Of a stretch of DNA of 64,000 nucleotides, positions 10,118 through 21,651 are shown one piece after another; the stretch's first letter is position 1, and the number at the start of each line of letters is the position of its first letter. Below the pieces are notes generated by a model that searched no databases, had not been told where the DNA came from, and worked only from the letters and a program-made list of their open reading frames with translations. The translations under genes and the position numbers were made by a program. Source of the DNA: Trema orientale (taxonomy: Eukaryota > Streptophyta > Magnoliopsida > Rosales > Cannabaceae); the NCBI GenBank assembly GCA_002914845.1, contig JXTC01000302.1, forward strand, positions 186,132 through 250,131, written 5' to 3'.

Positions 10118-11126
10118 GCCCCTCAAACTTAGAGTAGCTAAAGACTCTACTCTTAGTTTGTCTCTAATCATCAAAAATCTTGAGCTGGATATTGCCTTAG
10201 TAAGAATGTCTGCGATTTGATTAGTTGCTAGAACATGACGAACATCTAGTTGTTTTTGCACCACCTTCTCTCGAACAAAGTATAGGTCTAGTTCAATGTG
10301 TTTAGTTCTAGCGTGAAGAACTAGATTAACTAACATTAATGGTACTAAGATTATCGCACCAGATTACTGGTAATTCAGATTGGGGAACTTAAAGTTCAGA
10401 TAGAAATGACTGAATCAAAGTTATCTCAACTATTGGATTAGCTAGGCTTCGATATTCTGCTTTTATGCTTGAGCAAGAAACAATTTGTTATTTCTTCGAG
10501 TGCCAAGCTATTAGATTTTGGCTAAGATAGATACAAAAACCAAATGTGGATCTCCTGTCATCTGGATCTAAAGCCTAATCCACATCACAAAACCCGACCA
10601 AGTCAAGAGATGTAACTCACCAAAGATGAAGTCCATGATCCAAAATGTCTCTAAGATATCTTAAAATCCTCTTGACTATTTCCAATGAGCTTCAAAAGGA
10701 TTTTACATAAACTGACATATTCTATTTACAGAATAGGTGATTTTAGGCCTAGTTATCATGATATACTAACTGAAGTGCTCTAATTATACTCCTATATAAA
10801 TGTAGATCTTGCATTAGATCACTCTTAAATCCAGCAAGCTTCTCTCCACTGGTCATAGGAGTGTTAAGGCCTTTGGCATATTGCATCTTAGCGCTGCATA
10901 ACAGATCTGTGATGTATTTAGTTTGAGACATATAAAGACCATCACATATTTGTTGAAACCGTATACCTTGAAAATAATTGATATCCCTAAGTTCTTTCAA
11001 AGCAAATGAGGCATTCAAACTGGTAACCAACTTAGATATTTTTGTAGGAGAGCTACCAGTCACTAAGATGTCATCAACACAGATCAAAATGAACAAGGAA
11101 TAGTGTGCAGTAATGTTGAAAAACAA
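10088..11126 (-). pseudogene. Degraded Ty1/Copia reverse transcriptase - RNase H fragment
   Basis: On the minus strand, 11126-10749 encodes a reverse transcriptase segment with the catalytic-site motif read as CVDDIL (the family norm is YVDDIL) followed by LVTGSS, and TKYITDLL. After several breaks, 10336-10088 encodes the end of the RNase H domain (HARTKHIELDLYFVREKV, DILTKAISSSRF). Frames are interrupted between these parts (about 10337-10748), and the gag, protease and integrase parts are absent. It is a truncated, inactive retrotransposon copy with 3' LTR material adjacent. Confidence 0.88.
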
Positions 11127-11571
11127 GGATTGAAAATAAGAAACATGCTAGACAAGCTCTATTTAAGTACTTATTTCAAAAATTAAAATAGTGAAAATAT
11201 TGAAAGGAAAAAACATATAAGACTTGTATTTGTCTATATACATACATACTTTCGTATAAATATGTGTATATTTTTTTTTCTTTTGAAATTTATTAAAAAA
11301 ATAAAGGTATTAGACATGTCTTGTCACCTTGTTTTTAAAAATTTTAATAATAATTTCTACAAATAAAAAAACAAAAATATGATTACCAAGCAAACTTTCA
11401 AAAAAAAATTATAATTTTGTGCTAAAAAAATTAACAGAAAACAAAAATGAATCCAACCATGCTCGTAGTTGTTGATTATGTGTAAAATTAATTATAAAAA
11501 AAAGAATGCAAAAAAAATTGCAAATAATGTTTTTTTTTTAATTGAGATATATCACTCTTCTTAGCTCTTAA

Positions 11572-11573
<2 letters not shown>

Positions 11574-11603
<30 letters not shown>

Positions 11604-11604
11604 N
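11574..11604. other. Poly(A) run with one ambiguous base
   Basis: About 30 A residues end with a single N at 11604, probably marking a homopolymer length uncertainty in the assembly. Confidence 0.9.
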
Positions 11605-11737
11605 TATATGGTAGAGATGGCAGATAAATTATTTTTCATTTAAAAATTATTTAGAGAGAGAAAGGAGATGGCTTCCATATAGTAATGGAGAAGGTCCAGA
11701 AAGATTTAAGGGGTTTCATTCAATTATTGTACTTAGG

Positions 11738-13188
11738 GATAATATCATAAGTATAACGTGTATTTTGACCTTTTGCTTAATTTGATCTTGTATTTAGGTT
11801 ATTATCATATTTGGTCTTTAAATTTAAAATTTATAATAAATTTATATTTTTTTAAATCAAACACTAATTTTGGCCCATATGCTTACCGAAATACCTTTTT
11901 CAGATTTAAATATATATTTACAATGTAATTATAATTCAAAATAAACTACAATTCCTATTGAAAAAATAAATATAAGGACTTCTATTAAGAAAATAAAAAA
12001 TAAAAAACTCTCTGACCTCTAACCCAGTCAGTCCCATTTATTCTTTCCCCAACCCACTGATTTCCAGATTTCCCACACGATATTCAAGAACAAATAACCA
12101 AATAAAAGCACGAACAAACTAAAATGATTCTTCTCAACTCATTAAATAATTAAAAAGAACCAACCTCTGAGCCACTTAATCATGGCCCATAATTTAAAGA
12201 GTGAATTGAAAAAAAAAAAAAAAAAAACTAAAATTTGAGTGTCCTACAATTTAAACCGTAAAACTAAAACTCACATAAAATATTCCTATGGTATTGAGAA
12301 CTCAATTTGGTTATATCCAAGTTTTGCCTGTTTTAACATCAATCTCAACGTTGGGCGCTTTTTCGTCACGACTTATTCAAAATCCTTTGGAATCTCCGAC
12401 TGAGGCCTTGTATTCTTGTCGAGGGTAGATTACTTAAGGCTCCGTTTGAAACTTGGGTTTTGGAGGGAAAGAAAAAAAAAATCCAAGGAATTATATTTTC
12501 TCCTGTTTGGATTGAAATAAAAGACGATAGAAATTTTTTTTCAAGAAAAAGAAGATTTGATTTGATGTTATTTTTAAGTATATAGAATGTCGATACATTA
12601 ATTAATAAAACCAAAGTGTCAAACTAAAATTCTATAAACTTTTAGGAAAAGTATTTTCCTCTTTCTTTTTCTATGACTTTTTTTTTTTTTAGAATTTGTT
12701 TTCTAATAAAATCTGGATTTCAAACTGAGTCTAAAGGACTCATTCGTTTTCCTTGTTCTCAAAATTAGGGAAGGAACAAAAAATGAAGATTTCCAATAAA
12801 GGATTCATTGATATAGGATGGGAGGAGAAGAGAAGAGAAGAGAAGGGTCTATAGATGTTAAATGAGCCGAAGGTTAGAAAGAGGAATGAAAGTTAAAGAC
12901 CAGAGAGAGATGGGAGAACGATTAGAGAGAGGATTAGTTGACTTTTTAAGGAATTTTTAATATATATTTTCTTATATTAATTTTAGTTTAGTTTAAAATT
13001 TGAATCAAATTGTAGATACTATATAAACATTTCAATCTAAAAGGTATTTCGGTAAACTTGTAATTCTGGAAAAAAAGAAGTACAAATTTGTTACAAAGTA
13101 CAAATTTGTGGGTCAATTCCGATATTAACTAAAACATAATGTCAAATTTAGAAAAAAGTCAAAACACAAGGCATTATTATGATATTAT
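11738..13188. mobile_element. Inverted-repeat element of about 1.45 kb, non-coding
   Basis: The left end (GATAATATCATAAGTATAA, then TGTATTTTGACC and GGTTATTATCATATTTGG) and the right end are imperfect inverted repeats; the right end read in reverse complement gives ATAATATCATAATAATGCC, then TTGTGTTTTGAC. The same end sequence bounds shorter palindromic elements at 34264-34617 and 52570-52928, so this is a dispersed family. The interior contains no recognisable transposase; it includes GA-rich sequence at about 12820-12930. Confidence 0.5.
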
Positions 13189-13194
13189 GCCATG

Positions 13195-15140
13195 TATTTA
13201 TCTATTTTTTTGGAGTTTTATTTGATTTTTTAAATATATTTGATAGATAATTTTTTTTAGAGTTTTCATTTGATTTTTTAAATAAAATTAATAGATGAGA
13301 AAGTATAAATAGTTGCCACATCAGCAAAATTTGTCAAATTATGCATGAAACTTGATGGAATGATCAATTTTGCACCAAGTATAGTATACTAGGGATGAAT
13401 GCAACAAATAATAATTCATGGGGAAAAACTTTATAACACTCATAAATTTGGGGAAAAAAAATACAATTTGTCTTTGGAGAATTTCAGCGGCTAAAAAAGC
13501 TCTAAGCAAAAACTTTTTTAATTTTGCAAAGAAAAAGTTACGTTTGGTAGAGGCCCACTGGGACTAGCTCAATAAGTGAGGTGAGATGGGGTGGGGTAGG
13601 GATTTGGTATTAATTTGAGAGTTTGACTCACAAAATGTATGAGTTATTTTTCTTTCTTTATAATACATGTAGGTCATTAATTAAGTCCATTTAAAAATAT
13701 ATATATATTTGGTAGAAAAGAAAGAAAGTAGAGGAGAAAAAAAATAGGAATGAAAGAAAATATATAGGTTGGAAAGTTTAGTTTTAGGAATGTTTGGTAT
13801 TTAGAGGAAAAAAATAATTTTTTTTAAATGGCTATTTTACTCTCTTGATAAAAAATTTTCTTTTCTTTTTTCTCGTTATTTTATGGGAAAAATTTTATGT
13901 GAGCCTCACCATTTGTTTCCATCCGCTTCTCTCTTCCATTCCCTCTTCCCTTCTACCAAATAACTCAATTTTTTAGTTTTCTTTCACTTTTCTATCAAAT
14001 ATTTTCCTTCTCCATTTTTCTTCCTTAGGTTATGTTTAATAGAGGGAAAAGAAAAGAGGAAGGAAAGAAAAAATAGGAGGGAAAAAAATGTATAGGATTA
14101 AAAAGAGAGTGTTTTTCTCTCATAGTTATTTGGTATGTAGAAAGGAAATAGAGTTAGTTTAATTTAAGATGACAATTTTATCTCTATATTATTATGGCCT
14201 CTTATAAAATTCCATGCCTAAAGTACCAAAAATTAAAAAATGGGCTTATTACAAAATTTCAGGTCCAAAGTACCAAAAATTGAAAAATTTCGGATAGGCT
14301 GAATTTTTTGAAAAATCCAGGATTGATTTAGAATTATTTTAGGAAAACAACTTTTTTAATAAATATTTAGAAAAATACCACTTTTCTTCAAAATTAATAT
14401 TTTTCAATAGTACTCAAGGCAACTAGTTAGATTATTTGAGGTAACCAATCTAGTTACTTAAGGTAACCAGTCAAGTTACCTCGTTAATTAATAAAAGTTT
14501 GTATTTTTCTAAATACTTTTAAAAGTGGTATTTCTCTAATTAAAATTCGAAAGTTTTTCAAACAATGCCAAAATCCAAGATTTTTCATTTTTTTTCTTGA
14601 AAAATTATCATAAAAAATAAAATTTCCTCTTGAAAAATCCTGAATGTGCCGAATTTTTTGAAAAATCCCAGATTGATTAGAAAATATAACTTTTTCTTCA
14701 AAAATGATAATTTTTAATAGTACTCGAGGTAACCATTTGGGTTGCTTGGGGTAATAAATATTGTTACATGAGGTAACCGGTCAGGTAACTTGATTGGTTA
14801 CTTCAAGTATCTCATCAATTAATAAAAAGTGTTATTTTTCTTAATACTTTTAAAAGTAGTATTTTTCAAATTAAAATCCTAAATTTTTCATTTTTTTTGA
14901 AAAATTACCTAAAAAATCAAATTTCCTCTATTATTATTATTTAAAATTAAGAGTGCGAGGGCAGTTTGGTAATTTAATTAACCCATATACTAATAAGTAA
15001 AAATTTCTCCCTGTTTTCTTTCCTTCGTTGTCGGAATATGTGTGGGCTCCACTATTTTTTTTCCTCTATTTTTCTCTCCTAGTAAACAACTCAATTAATT
15101 AATTTTCCTAGAGTCATCAGAATATTATGTTTATAATTAT
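13195..15140. repeat. Repeat-rich spacer with a ~350-bp tandem duplication and MITE-like ends
   Basis: Two units start at about 14301 and 14651 with GAATTTTTTGAAAAATCC. Both contain AGTACTC(A/G)AGG, repeated GGTAACC, TTAATTAATAAAA and AAATTTCCTCT. Flanking arms at about 14030-14130 and 15000-15110 (purine-rich GGAAAGAAAAAATAGGAGGG and its pyrimidine counterpart) suggest a larger inverted-repeat element enclosing them. A similar arm pair occurs at about 13700-14030. No gene. Confidence 0.5.
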
Positions 15141-15940
15141 AGGATAATTGTAAAAAAATATCCTGAAGTTTGGGTGTTCCGCAATTTAAACCCTGAAATT
15201 TGGACTCTGCAAAATAATACCTTGAGATTAAAAATTTCTGAAAATTAATACCCTAGACAGATTTTTTAACATTTTTGGGTTTTATTCTATTTAGATTATT
15301 GATTTATTTTATTTTATTTAGGATTTAGTTGGTTTAAATGTATTTTTAACTATTTGTTTATTTATTTTCTTTTCTTTTTTATAATTATATGGAATTAATA
15401 AAATTTGTGAAAACTATTTGTTTGTTTGGTAATAAGGATATCATATCCTAATATCAAGTTATGTGTTTAGGAAGGGGTAATCTCGTCTTTTCATGAAATA
15501 AATTAGTCAAATTTAGTACGAAAAGTATATATTTATAGAAAATTTTAATGTGAAGAAAAAAAAGATTCAAGGTTTTTTCTATTTGGATTATCTGATTTAT
15601 TTTATTTTATTTAGGATTTAGTTGGTTTAAATGTATTGTTAATTATTTATTTATCTGGTTTCTTTTTTTATTTTATAATAATATGGATTTAATAAAATTT
15701 GTGAAAACTATTTGTTTGTTTGGCAATTAGGATATAATATCCTAACATCGGATTATGTGTTTAGTAAAAGATAATCTCGTCTTTTCATAAAATAAATTAG
15801 TCAAATGACTCAAATTTAGTACAAAGGTATATATTTGTAGAAAATTTTAATGTGGATGTATTTTTTCGTAGTGTCCAAAATTTAGGGGTTAAAAATATAG
15901 AAAGTGCACAATTAGGGATCTTTTTGGAAGTTTACTCTTT
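15141..15940. repeat. MITE arm plus ~292-302-bp tandem duplication
   Basis: The start (AATTGTAAAAAAATATCCTGAAG, then GCAATTTAAACCCTGAAATT) matches the arms of elements at 51643 and 52131. Inside, the segment from 15287 (CTATTTAGATTATTGATTTA) is repeated from 15579. The copies share GGATTTAGTTGGTTTAAATG, TTTGTGAAAACTATTTGTTTG and ATAAATTAGTCAAAT and end at about 15552 and 15854. Confidence 0.7.
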
Positions 15941-16033
15941 AATGAAATTATTAATTTAATGCTTGGTTCCGAAAAATAGACCAAAATTATTAATTTATCA
16001 AACATTTGTTCCAGAAATTTTTATATATCTAAA

Positions 16034-16184
16034 GGAAGCGGCTATAGTAGGGGCGTCCCTACGTTAGAACCTGTTTATACACCGTTTGATGGGAATCTGT
16101 GGAGAATCTGTTTATACACAGATTCCCATCAAACGGTGTATAAACAGGACCTTACGTAGGGACGCCCCTACTGTAAACGCGCCC
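16034..16184. mobile_element. Foldback MITE, copy 1 (GTAGGGGCG family)
   Basis: Almost the whole element is an inverted repeat: GTAGGGGCGTCCCTACG near the left end and CGTAGGGACGCCCCTAC near the right, with ACACCGTTTGATGGGAATCTG facing its own complement around a short loop. CTAAA on both sides (16029-16033 and 16185-16189) could be the target duplication. Related copies lie at 39216 and 51475. Confidence 0.85.
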
Positions 16185-16332
16185 CTAAATTGTCTTTTAT
16201 TTTCTTGGTAATACCAAACAAAACAAATGGCTGGACAATTATGTCCAGTCTATTCTCTAGTGATGCCCACCACAGTAAAATGAAGAAACTATCAGATGTG
16301 TTCCGGACCAGGATAACATAATACTCTCAACC

Positions 16333-16339
16333 TATAAGG
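16333..16339 (+). promoter_or_regulatory. TATA-like element for the cap methyltransferase gene
   Basis: TATAAGG lies 374 bases upstream of the start codon in the only clear TATA-like context before the CT-rich leader. A transcript starting about 30 bases downstream would have a leader of roughly 345 bases. Tentative. Confidence 0.3.
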
Positions 16340-16712
16340 CTGTGTTAGGTCCTCCTTTCTTGTTGTTTTGTTCCTCTGCCACCACGACCACCACTACCAC
16401 CCCTCTCTGCCCGAAAGAACAAAATCTCTCATAAAGACATTAACTCAACTCAAAGAACGAACCTCCTCTTTAAGCTTAAGCTTGCTTCTTCATTCTTATT
16501 CTTTCTTCTTTCTTTTGATCGAACCCAAAAACTCAATCAAAGTCCCTTTTTTTAATATCTATATTTGTTACCAATACCAAAAACTCAAACCCATCTTTTA
16601 TTTTTCTCAATATTATAGGTGCTCTTCATTTTTTTTTTTTTTTTTTGAGCCAACATTCATTCCTTTTACGCAAAACCCAGTTAGTATCTGTGCCGTTTCG
16701 ATAATTTTTCCT

Positions 16713-19700
16713 ATGAAACGAGGGTACTCAGAATCGCCATCCACCTCTCTTGGGCCACCCCAGTCCAGATTCAAACACAACCCAGAAGGTAAATTTTGTG
16801 ATACTACAGGGACAATCCTTTTTTGGGTTCCTTTGTTTTTGATTCCTAGTTTCATGTGGTGGGGTTATTGCTTTGTTCCAGTTTTTGTGGTTTTGGATCT
16901 AAGCTTTTTGAGTTTAGATGGTCTGGACTCTGTTTGGTTGCCAAGAAAGTGAAGGAAAAGAAAATGAGGGATGAGAATTTGAAGATTTTAGTAACTTTTG
17001 TTTGTTTCAGGAGTAAAAACCAATTGTTTAGTACTTGTCACTTAGCTTACCAAAGTCAAGTACTTTGTGGTTACTGGGAAAAACTGAGAAAAGGGGAAGA
17101 AATAAAGAGGGAAAGATGATTTATATTTCAAAATGATGAAGAATTCAAGTTTTTAAGGATTCAATTTCTTTTGTGTTTTTTACGTTGTTTTTCACCTTGT
17201 GGTGTTAGGTGATGCATTTTTGGAGGATGAAAGCACAAAGATTTTCGCTCGTAAAGTGGCTGACCATTATAGTGCGAGGACAAATCAAACTTTGGAAGAG
17301 CGAGAAGCTAGTGTAATCATCCATTTGAAAAAACTTAACAATTGGGTGTGTCTTGTAAACTCCTGAAATGCAATGCTCTTATTGTTATACAGCTTTGGGT
17401 TGCTATGATTAATTACACTCGATCATTTTGCGCAACAGATTAAAAGTGTCTTAATTCAGCTCTATGCTCGTAAAGGAGACGTGGTTCTTGATCTTGCCTG
17501 TGGCAAGGTATTTGGGTCCCTTACATTATATCTGGCATAATTTTCTTTTTCTATTCCTTTTCCTTTTAACTATTTCTTATCTTATTTTGACTAGGGAGGT
17601 GATCTTATCAAATGGGACAAGGCAAAAATTGGATATTATGTTGGCATTGACATAGCCGAAGGATCAGTAAGCACTGATTTGCTTTATATTTTTCTCTTCT
17701 GTTCAATTTTTTCTTTAACTTAATAGTGACATTGACTTGACTAATGCACAACCTTGATTAGATGGACTGTTTTGGTATTCATTACTGTATACTGTCCTTT
17801 TTGGTGACTCTAAATTAGTTTCTCTTGACAACACTGTGTGTCCCATTCAAAGCAAATAACTTTCCCAGAAGTACTTATTAATGCATGCTAAGTTGCTGAA
17901 TTATGCTCTTTTTCGCACTCTTTTGGATCTAACATATGTGTTATACTACCTGAGTGCTATCATCAACCATCTCACAATCATGTTATTGTACAGATAGAAG
18001 ATTGCCGTACACGTTATAATGGTGATGCTGATCATCACCAACGCCGTAAAAAGTTCTCATTTCCTGCCCGCCTCATATGTGGAGATTGTTACGAAGTAAT
18101 TACACTTTCAATAGATAAACTGCTACAAAATGTTTCTTCTTTTTTTGGCTGACTAGATTTTTCTATCACGTGATTAAATTTGTACCTGTGAAACAGTATA
18201 GTGAATTTAAACAGTCATACATCTCATTCGCTTTCTCTGTGCTCTTATTATGTTCTTTGCTAATGTTTCCAGGCTCGATTGGATGAAGTTCTTGCAGATG
18301 ATGCACCCTTTGATATATGTAGTTGCCAGGTGAGTGATGCATAGTAATGGAGATATGATTAATATAGTATTCTGATATGTGTATGTGAGCTTTGGAGAAT
18401 CTGATTTATTGAAAACAATTTTTGTAGTTTGCCTTGCATTATTCCTGGTCTACTGAAGCACGTGCACGGCGAGCCTTGGCCAATGTGTCTGCTTTACTTC
18501 GTCCTGGAGGAACTTTCATTGGAACAATGCCTGATGCCAATGTGATCATTAAAAAGCTTCGACAAGGTTTGTCTAATAATTTCCAGTTTATTTTATTCTC
18601 TTTTGGCATTCAAAGACATGCTAAAAGAACTTAACATATTCTCAATGAACAAGTTTGATAATTTTCGATGCTATCTAAGTGAAGTAGCCCTTGAGGTAAA
18701 GTACAACCTTTGTTAATGAAATAATTTTGAAGTTCAAGGATAACATTAGCTAATGAAGTGACATTGAATAAGCATAGAAAAACATTATTGAGTGGCTCCA
18801 AGAACAAGAGAAAGACTCTAAAAGGTGTATGAACAACCCTGGTGGTGTGTAATACTATGACAATTAGACCCTGCAAAATGTGTCCAATATTTTTCTCGCC
18901 TCCTGTGTATATGTTTGTGAAGGTTAAAACTTTCATAAATGGTTCTATGGTAGACCAGATAATTTTTTATACAGAAGTGTCGTACTATATCTACCAACTA
19001 TGAGCAATAAAGTTTGTTGGGCTCGGTGTACTACTTTGGTCATTCTTGATTGGATACTCCACTTTCATTGTGAATTTGCAGCTGAAGGCATGGTCTTTGG
19101 TAATAGTGTCTATTGGATACGTTTCGATGAAGAGTTTTCTGAAAAGGTGAATTTCTTCTCCCCATTTTTCAGTTTAGTAGTACTTAATTACTTGTTACTA
19201 TATTTTTTTTCTGAAACATTTATACTGTTCAGAAATTTAAATCTTCAAGCCCCTTTGGTATCAAGTACAAGTTTCATCTTGAGGTTTGTTTCTAGTCCAC
19301 TTTTTGGTCCATTGTGGATAGTTGTTATACCTAAAACTAATGCTATATGTCTATCTAATTTATTTTATTGATTCTCGTTGCAGGATGCTGTTGATTGCCC
19401 TGAATATATTGTGCCCTTTCATGTCTTCAAATCATTAGCAGAAGAGGTATATTGTAGTTGTTGGTTTCTATTTCCCTCTAGTTTCCAAGCCTAGATGACA
19501 TCACATTTCTATTGAAGCCTTCTCTTACTCCTGCTTGTACCCTTGCCTCCGAAATTTGCTACTTCTTGCTCTTTAAGGGCTGAAATGAGATGGAAGAGCT
19601 TTGCTACTTTTATATGCGTATTACAAATCAGTCTTTACTTTCATATAGAAACTATTGGATATATTTACATCCCTACGCTTCATGCTTGAATAATTATTTT

Positions 19701-20350
19701 ATTTGACATGTTAGGGTGCATAACTTTTGCAGTATGATTTGGAGCTAGTTTTTGTGAAGAATTCACATGAATTTGTACATGAATACATGAAAAGACCAGA
19801 TTATGTGGAGCTCATGAGGCGGCTCGGTGCCTTGGGTGATGGTAACCAAGATCAGAGTAAGATATCTGTCTGTGCTTCTGTTTCCCGTTAACTTCCCTCT
19901 CTGGATACAAAATGTTAGAGTTAATGAACTTCTGATAGTGAAATTTTACACCCGTTGTCCTGTGTCTTTGACATAATCATTTATTCATTACATCAATTCT
20001 GATTTTTCTTTTACGATCTTTTCCTCCATTGTCAACAGGCACATTGTCGCCGGATGAATGGGAGGTAGCTTATTTGTACTTGTCATTTGTTCTTAGGAAG
20101 GTGAGATTGCTTACCTTTTTGCACAACAATACACATGGTTGCGTTGTTAAGCATCTGTTCGCGTTGTTAAGTGTTTGTTCTCGTGTTTTATCACTTTATA
20201 AGAGAACATACTAGCCAGAACAGCTAAAAACTGAAGCATACACCTTTGTTGTTTCAGCGTGGGCAGCCAGACCGGACACAAGCCAATGGGAAAAGAGACA
20301 AAGGACAAATGAATATATCAAAAGAAGACATAATGCACATTAGTGGTTAA
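16713..20350 (+). CDS. mRNA cap guanine-N7 methyltransferase, 13 exons, 369 aa
   Basis: It transfers a methyl group from S-adenosylmethionine to the GpppN cap of nascent mRNA in the nucleus. Exons: 16713-16788, 17209-17345, 17439-17507, 17595-17666, 17994-18095, 18273-18329, 18428-18566, 19082-19146, 19233-19283, 19384-19446, 19733-19856, 20039-20100, 20258-20350. The total is 1110 nt, with all GT-AG and all phases consistent. The SAM-binding motif I, VLDLACGKGGD (residues 87-97), is split across exons 3 and 4; GYYVGIDIAEGS, FALHYSW (172-178) and RPGGTFIGTMPD follow as expected for the Abd1/RNMT family. Length matches the Arabidopsis family member known to me (about 370 aa). The gene looks intact. 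Its first exon and leader are duplicated at 886-1275. Confidence 0.95.
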
Positions 20351-21651
20351 TCTTATGAAACTGCCTATGTTTCTGTAAGCTTCACTCTAAAGTAGACAAA
20401 TAACAAGCGTTAAGCCGCATATAGCATCATTCTTCGCCTAATGGCGAGTACACGACTCATTCCCTCGGCTCTTTCATAGTCTGGTTTAAAAATAGATGTA
20501 ACTATTCAATTTTGTAGACTCACGATACTGAAAATGTATTCAAGATTTTGCCTCACTGCTTTTAAGAACATTATAGTTTATTGTGGTAAAATTTCGGTTC
20601 AAGAACTTCCACTTGGTCGTTCTGCATAATTTTGGTGAAGGGTTACCAATTTGTATCATCCCAAATTACTAATGGACTGTTTACGAGTTTTAAAGTAAAA
20701 GGAAAGAAAAGTGTCGGACAAAACGCGATAGTATTGGTGCCATACCTCAGAAAGTTCCTCATTGTTTGATTAATGCTATGTTCTTGTATTTATTTAGCAA
20801 AAGAAAGACTATTGTATCGGACTTGATTGAAGAATAGTTACAAGCCATTGATGAAAATGACTAATCCGTCTCTCATATGTGCACTTTTGCACACTCAGTG
20901 GTTGGTTGTGTGTGTTTGATTGTTTCCTCAGGAAAAGTCGCACGAAATTTCTCTCGCTTGTCAGAGCTGCTGCGCACTCCCACTCAAAATTCATTTCAAT
21001 ACATTCGTCATTTTACATAAAAGTCATGTTCAACATAATTTATTAAAGTACAACCAGTCAATAGCAAATTAAACAAGGGCTTAAAATTAAACAAGAAGGA
21101 TTTAAATGTTTTAAGGCAAAGGCTTGCCTAAGTGTTGGTAAGAGTATACTTACTAACAAAATTCTAGGACTATCATAATGTCCACCATTCCTTCCAAGGC
21201 TAAATAACTTCAATTTTTAAAGGTTACTTACAAGCACATCACATGCTCCATTCCTTGTACCCATCAGGAGCTATATATCTCTTGGATGCATCATAACACT
21301 ACGGCAAAAGAATTGCATGTACATTGGAATGAATCACGGCCCTTTAACAAGCATGTCAACAATGGTGTCGGCAAACCGGCATTAGTTTTCCTAGAAACAA
21401 AGGTATATTGCTATTTCAGTGTATCATACCACGTTTCATACAAGCAGAAGAGCTAATAATATAGTAAACTCTGGACAGACATCATTAGAGTAATTACAAC
21501 CAAAGCTTTACATGTTTTTAACAACTGGAAGATAAGACTTCAATATCACATTCAAATACTTCTAAGTAAACAAAAACCATCCACGAGATATCATATCTTT
21601 TTACATGTAAATTCGACAAATTTTGAAACAGAGACGATCAGCATAGGGGAT
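20351..21651. other. Intergenic; 3' flanks of two convergent genes
   Basis: No gene or strong repeat was seen. The ends are probably the 3' UTRs of the cap methyltransferase (+) and the tail-anchored protein gene (-), which converge here. Confidence 0.5.

Noticed and set aside
13560..13650. SINE (TAGCTCAATAAGTGAG and AGTTTGACTC)
   Set aside because: The boxes are too degenerate and no A-rich tail follows at the right distance; kept only as a weak relative.
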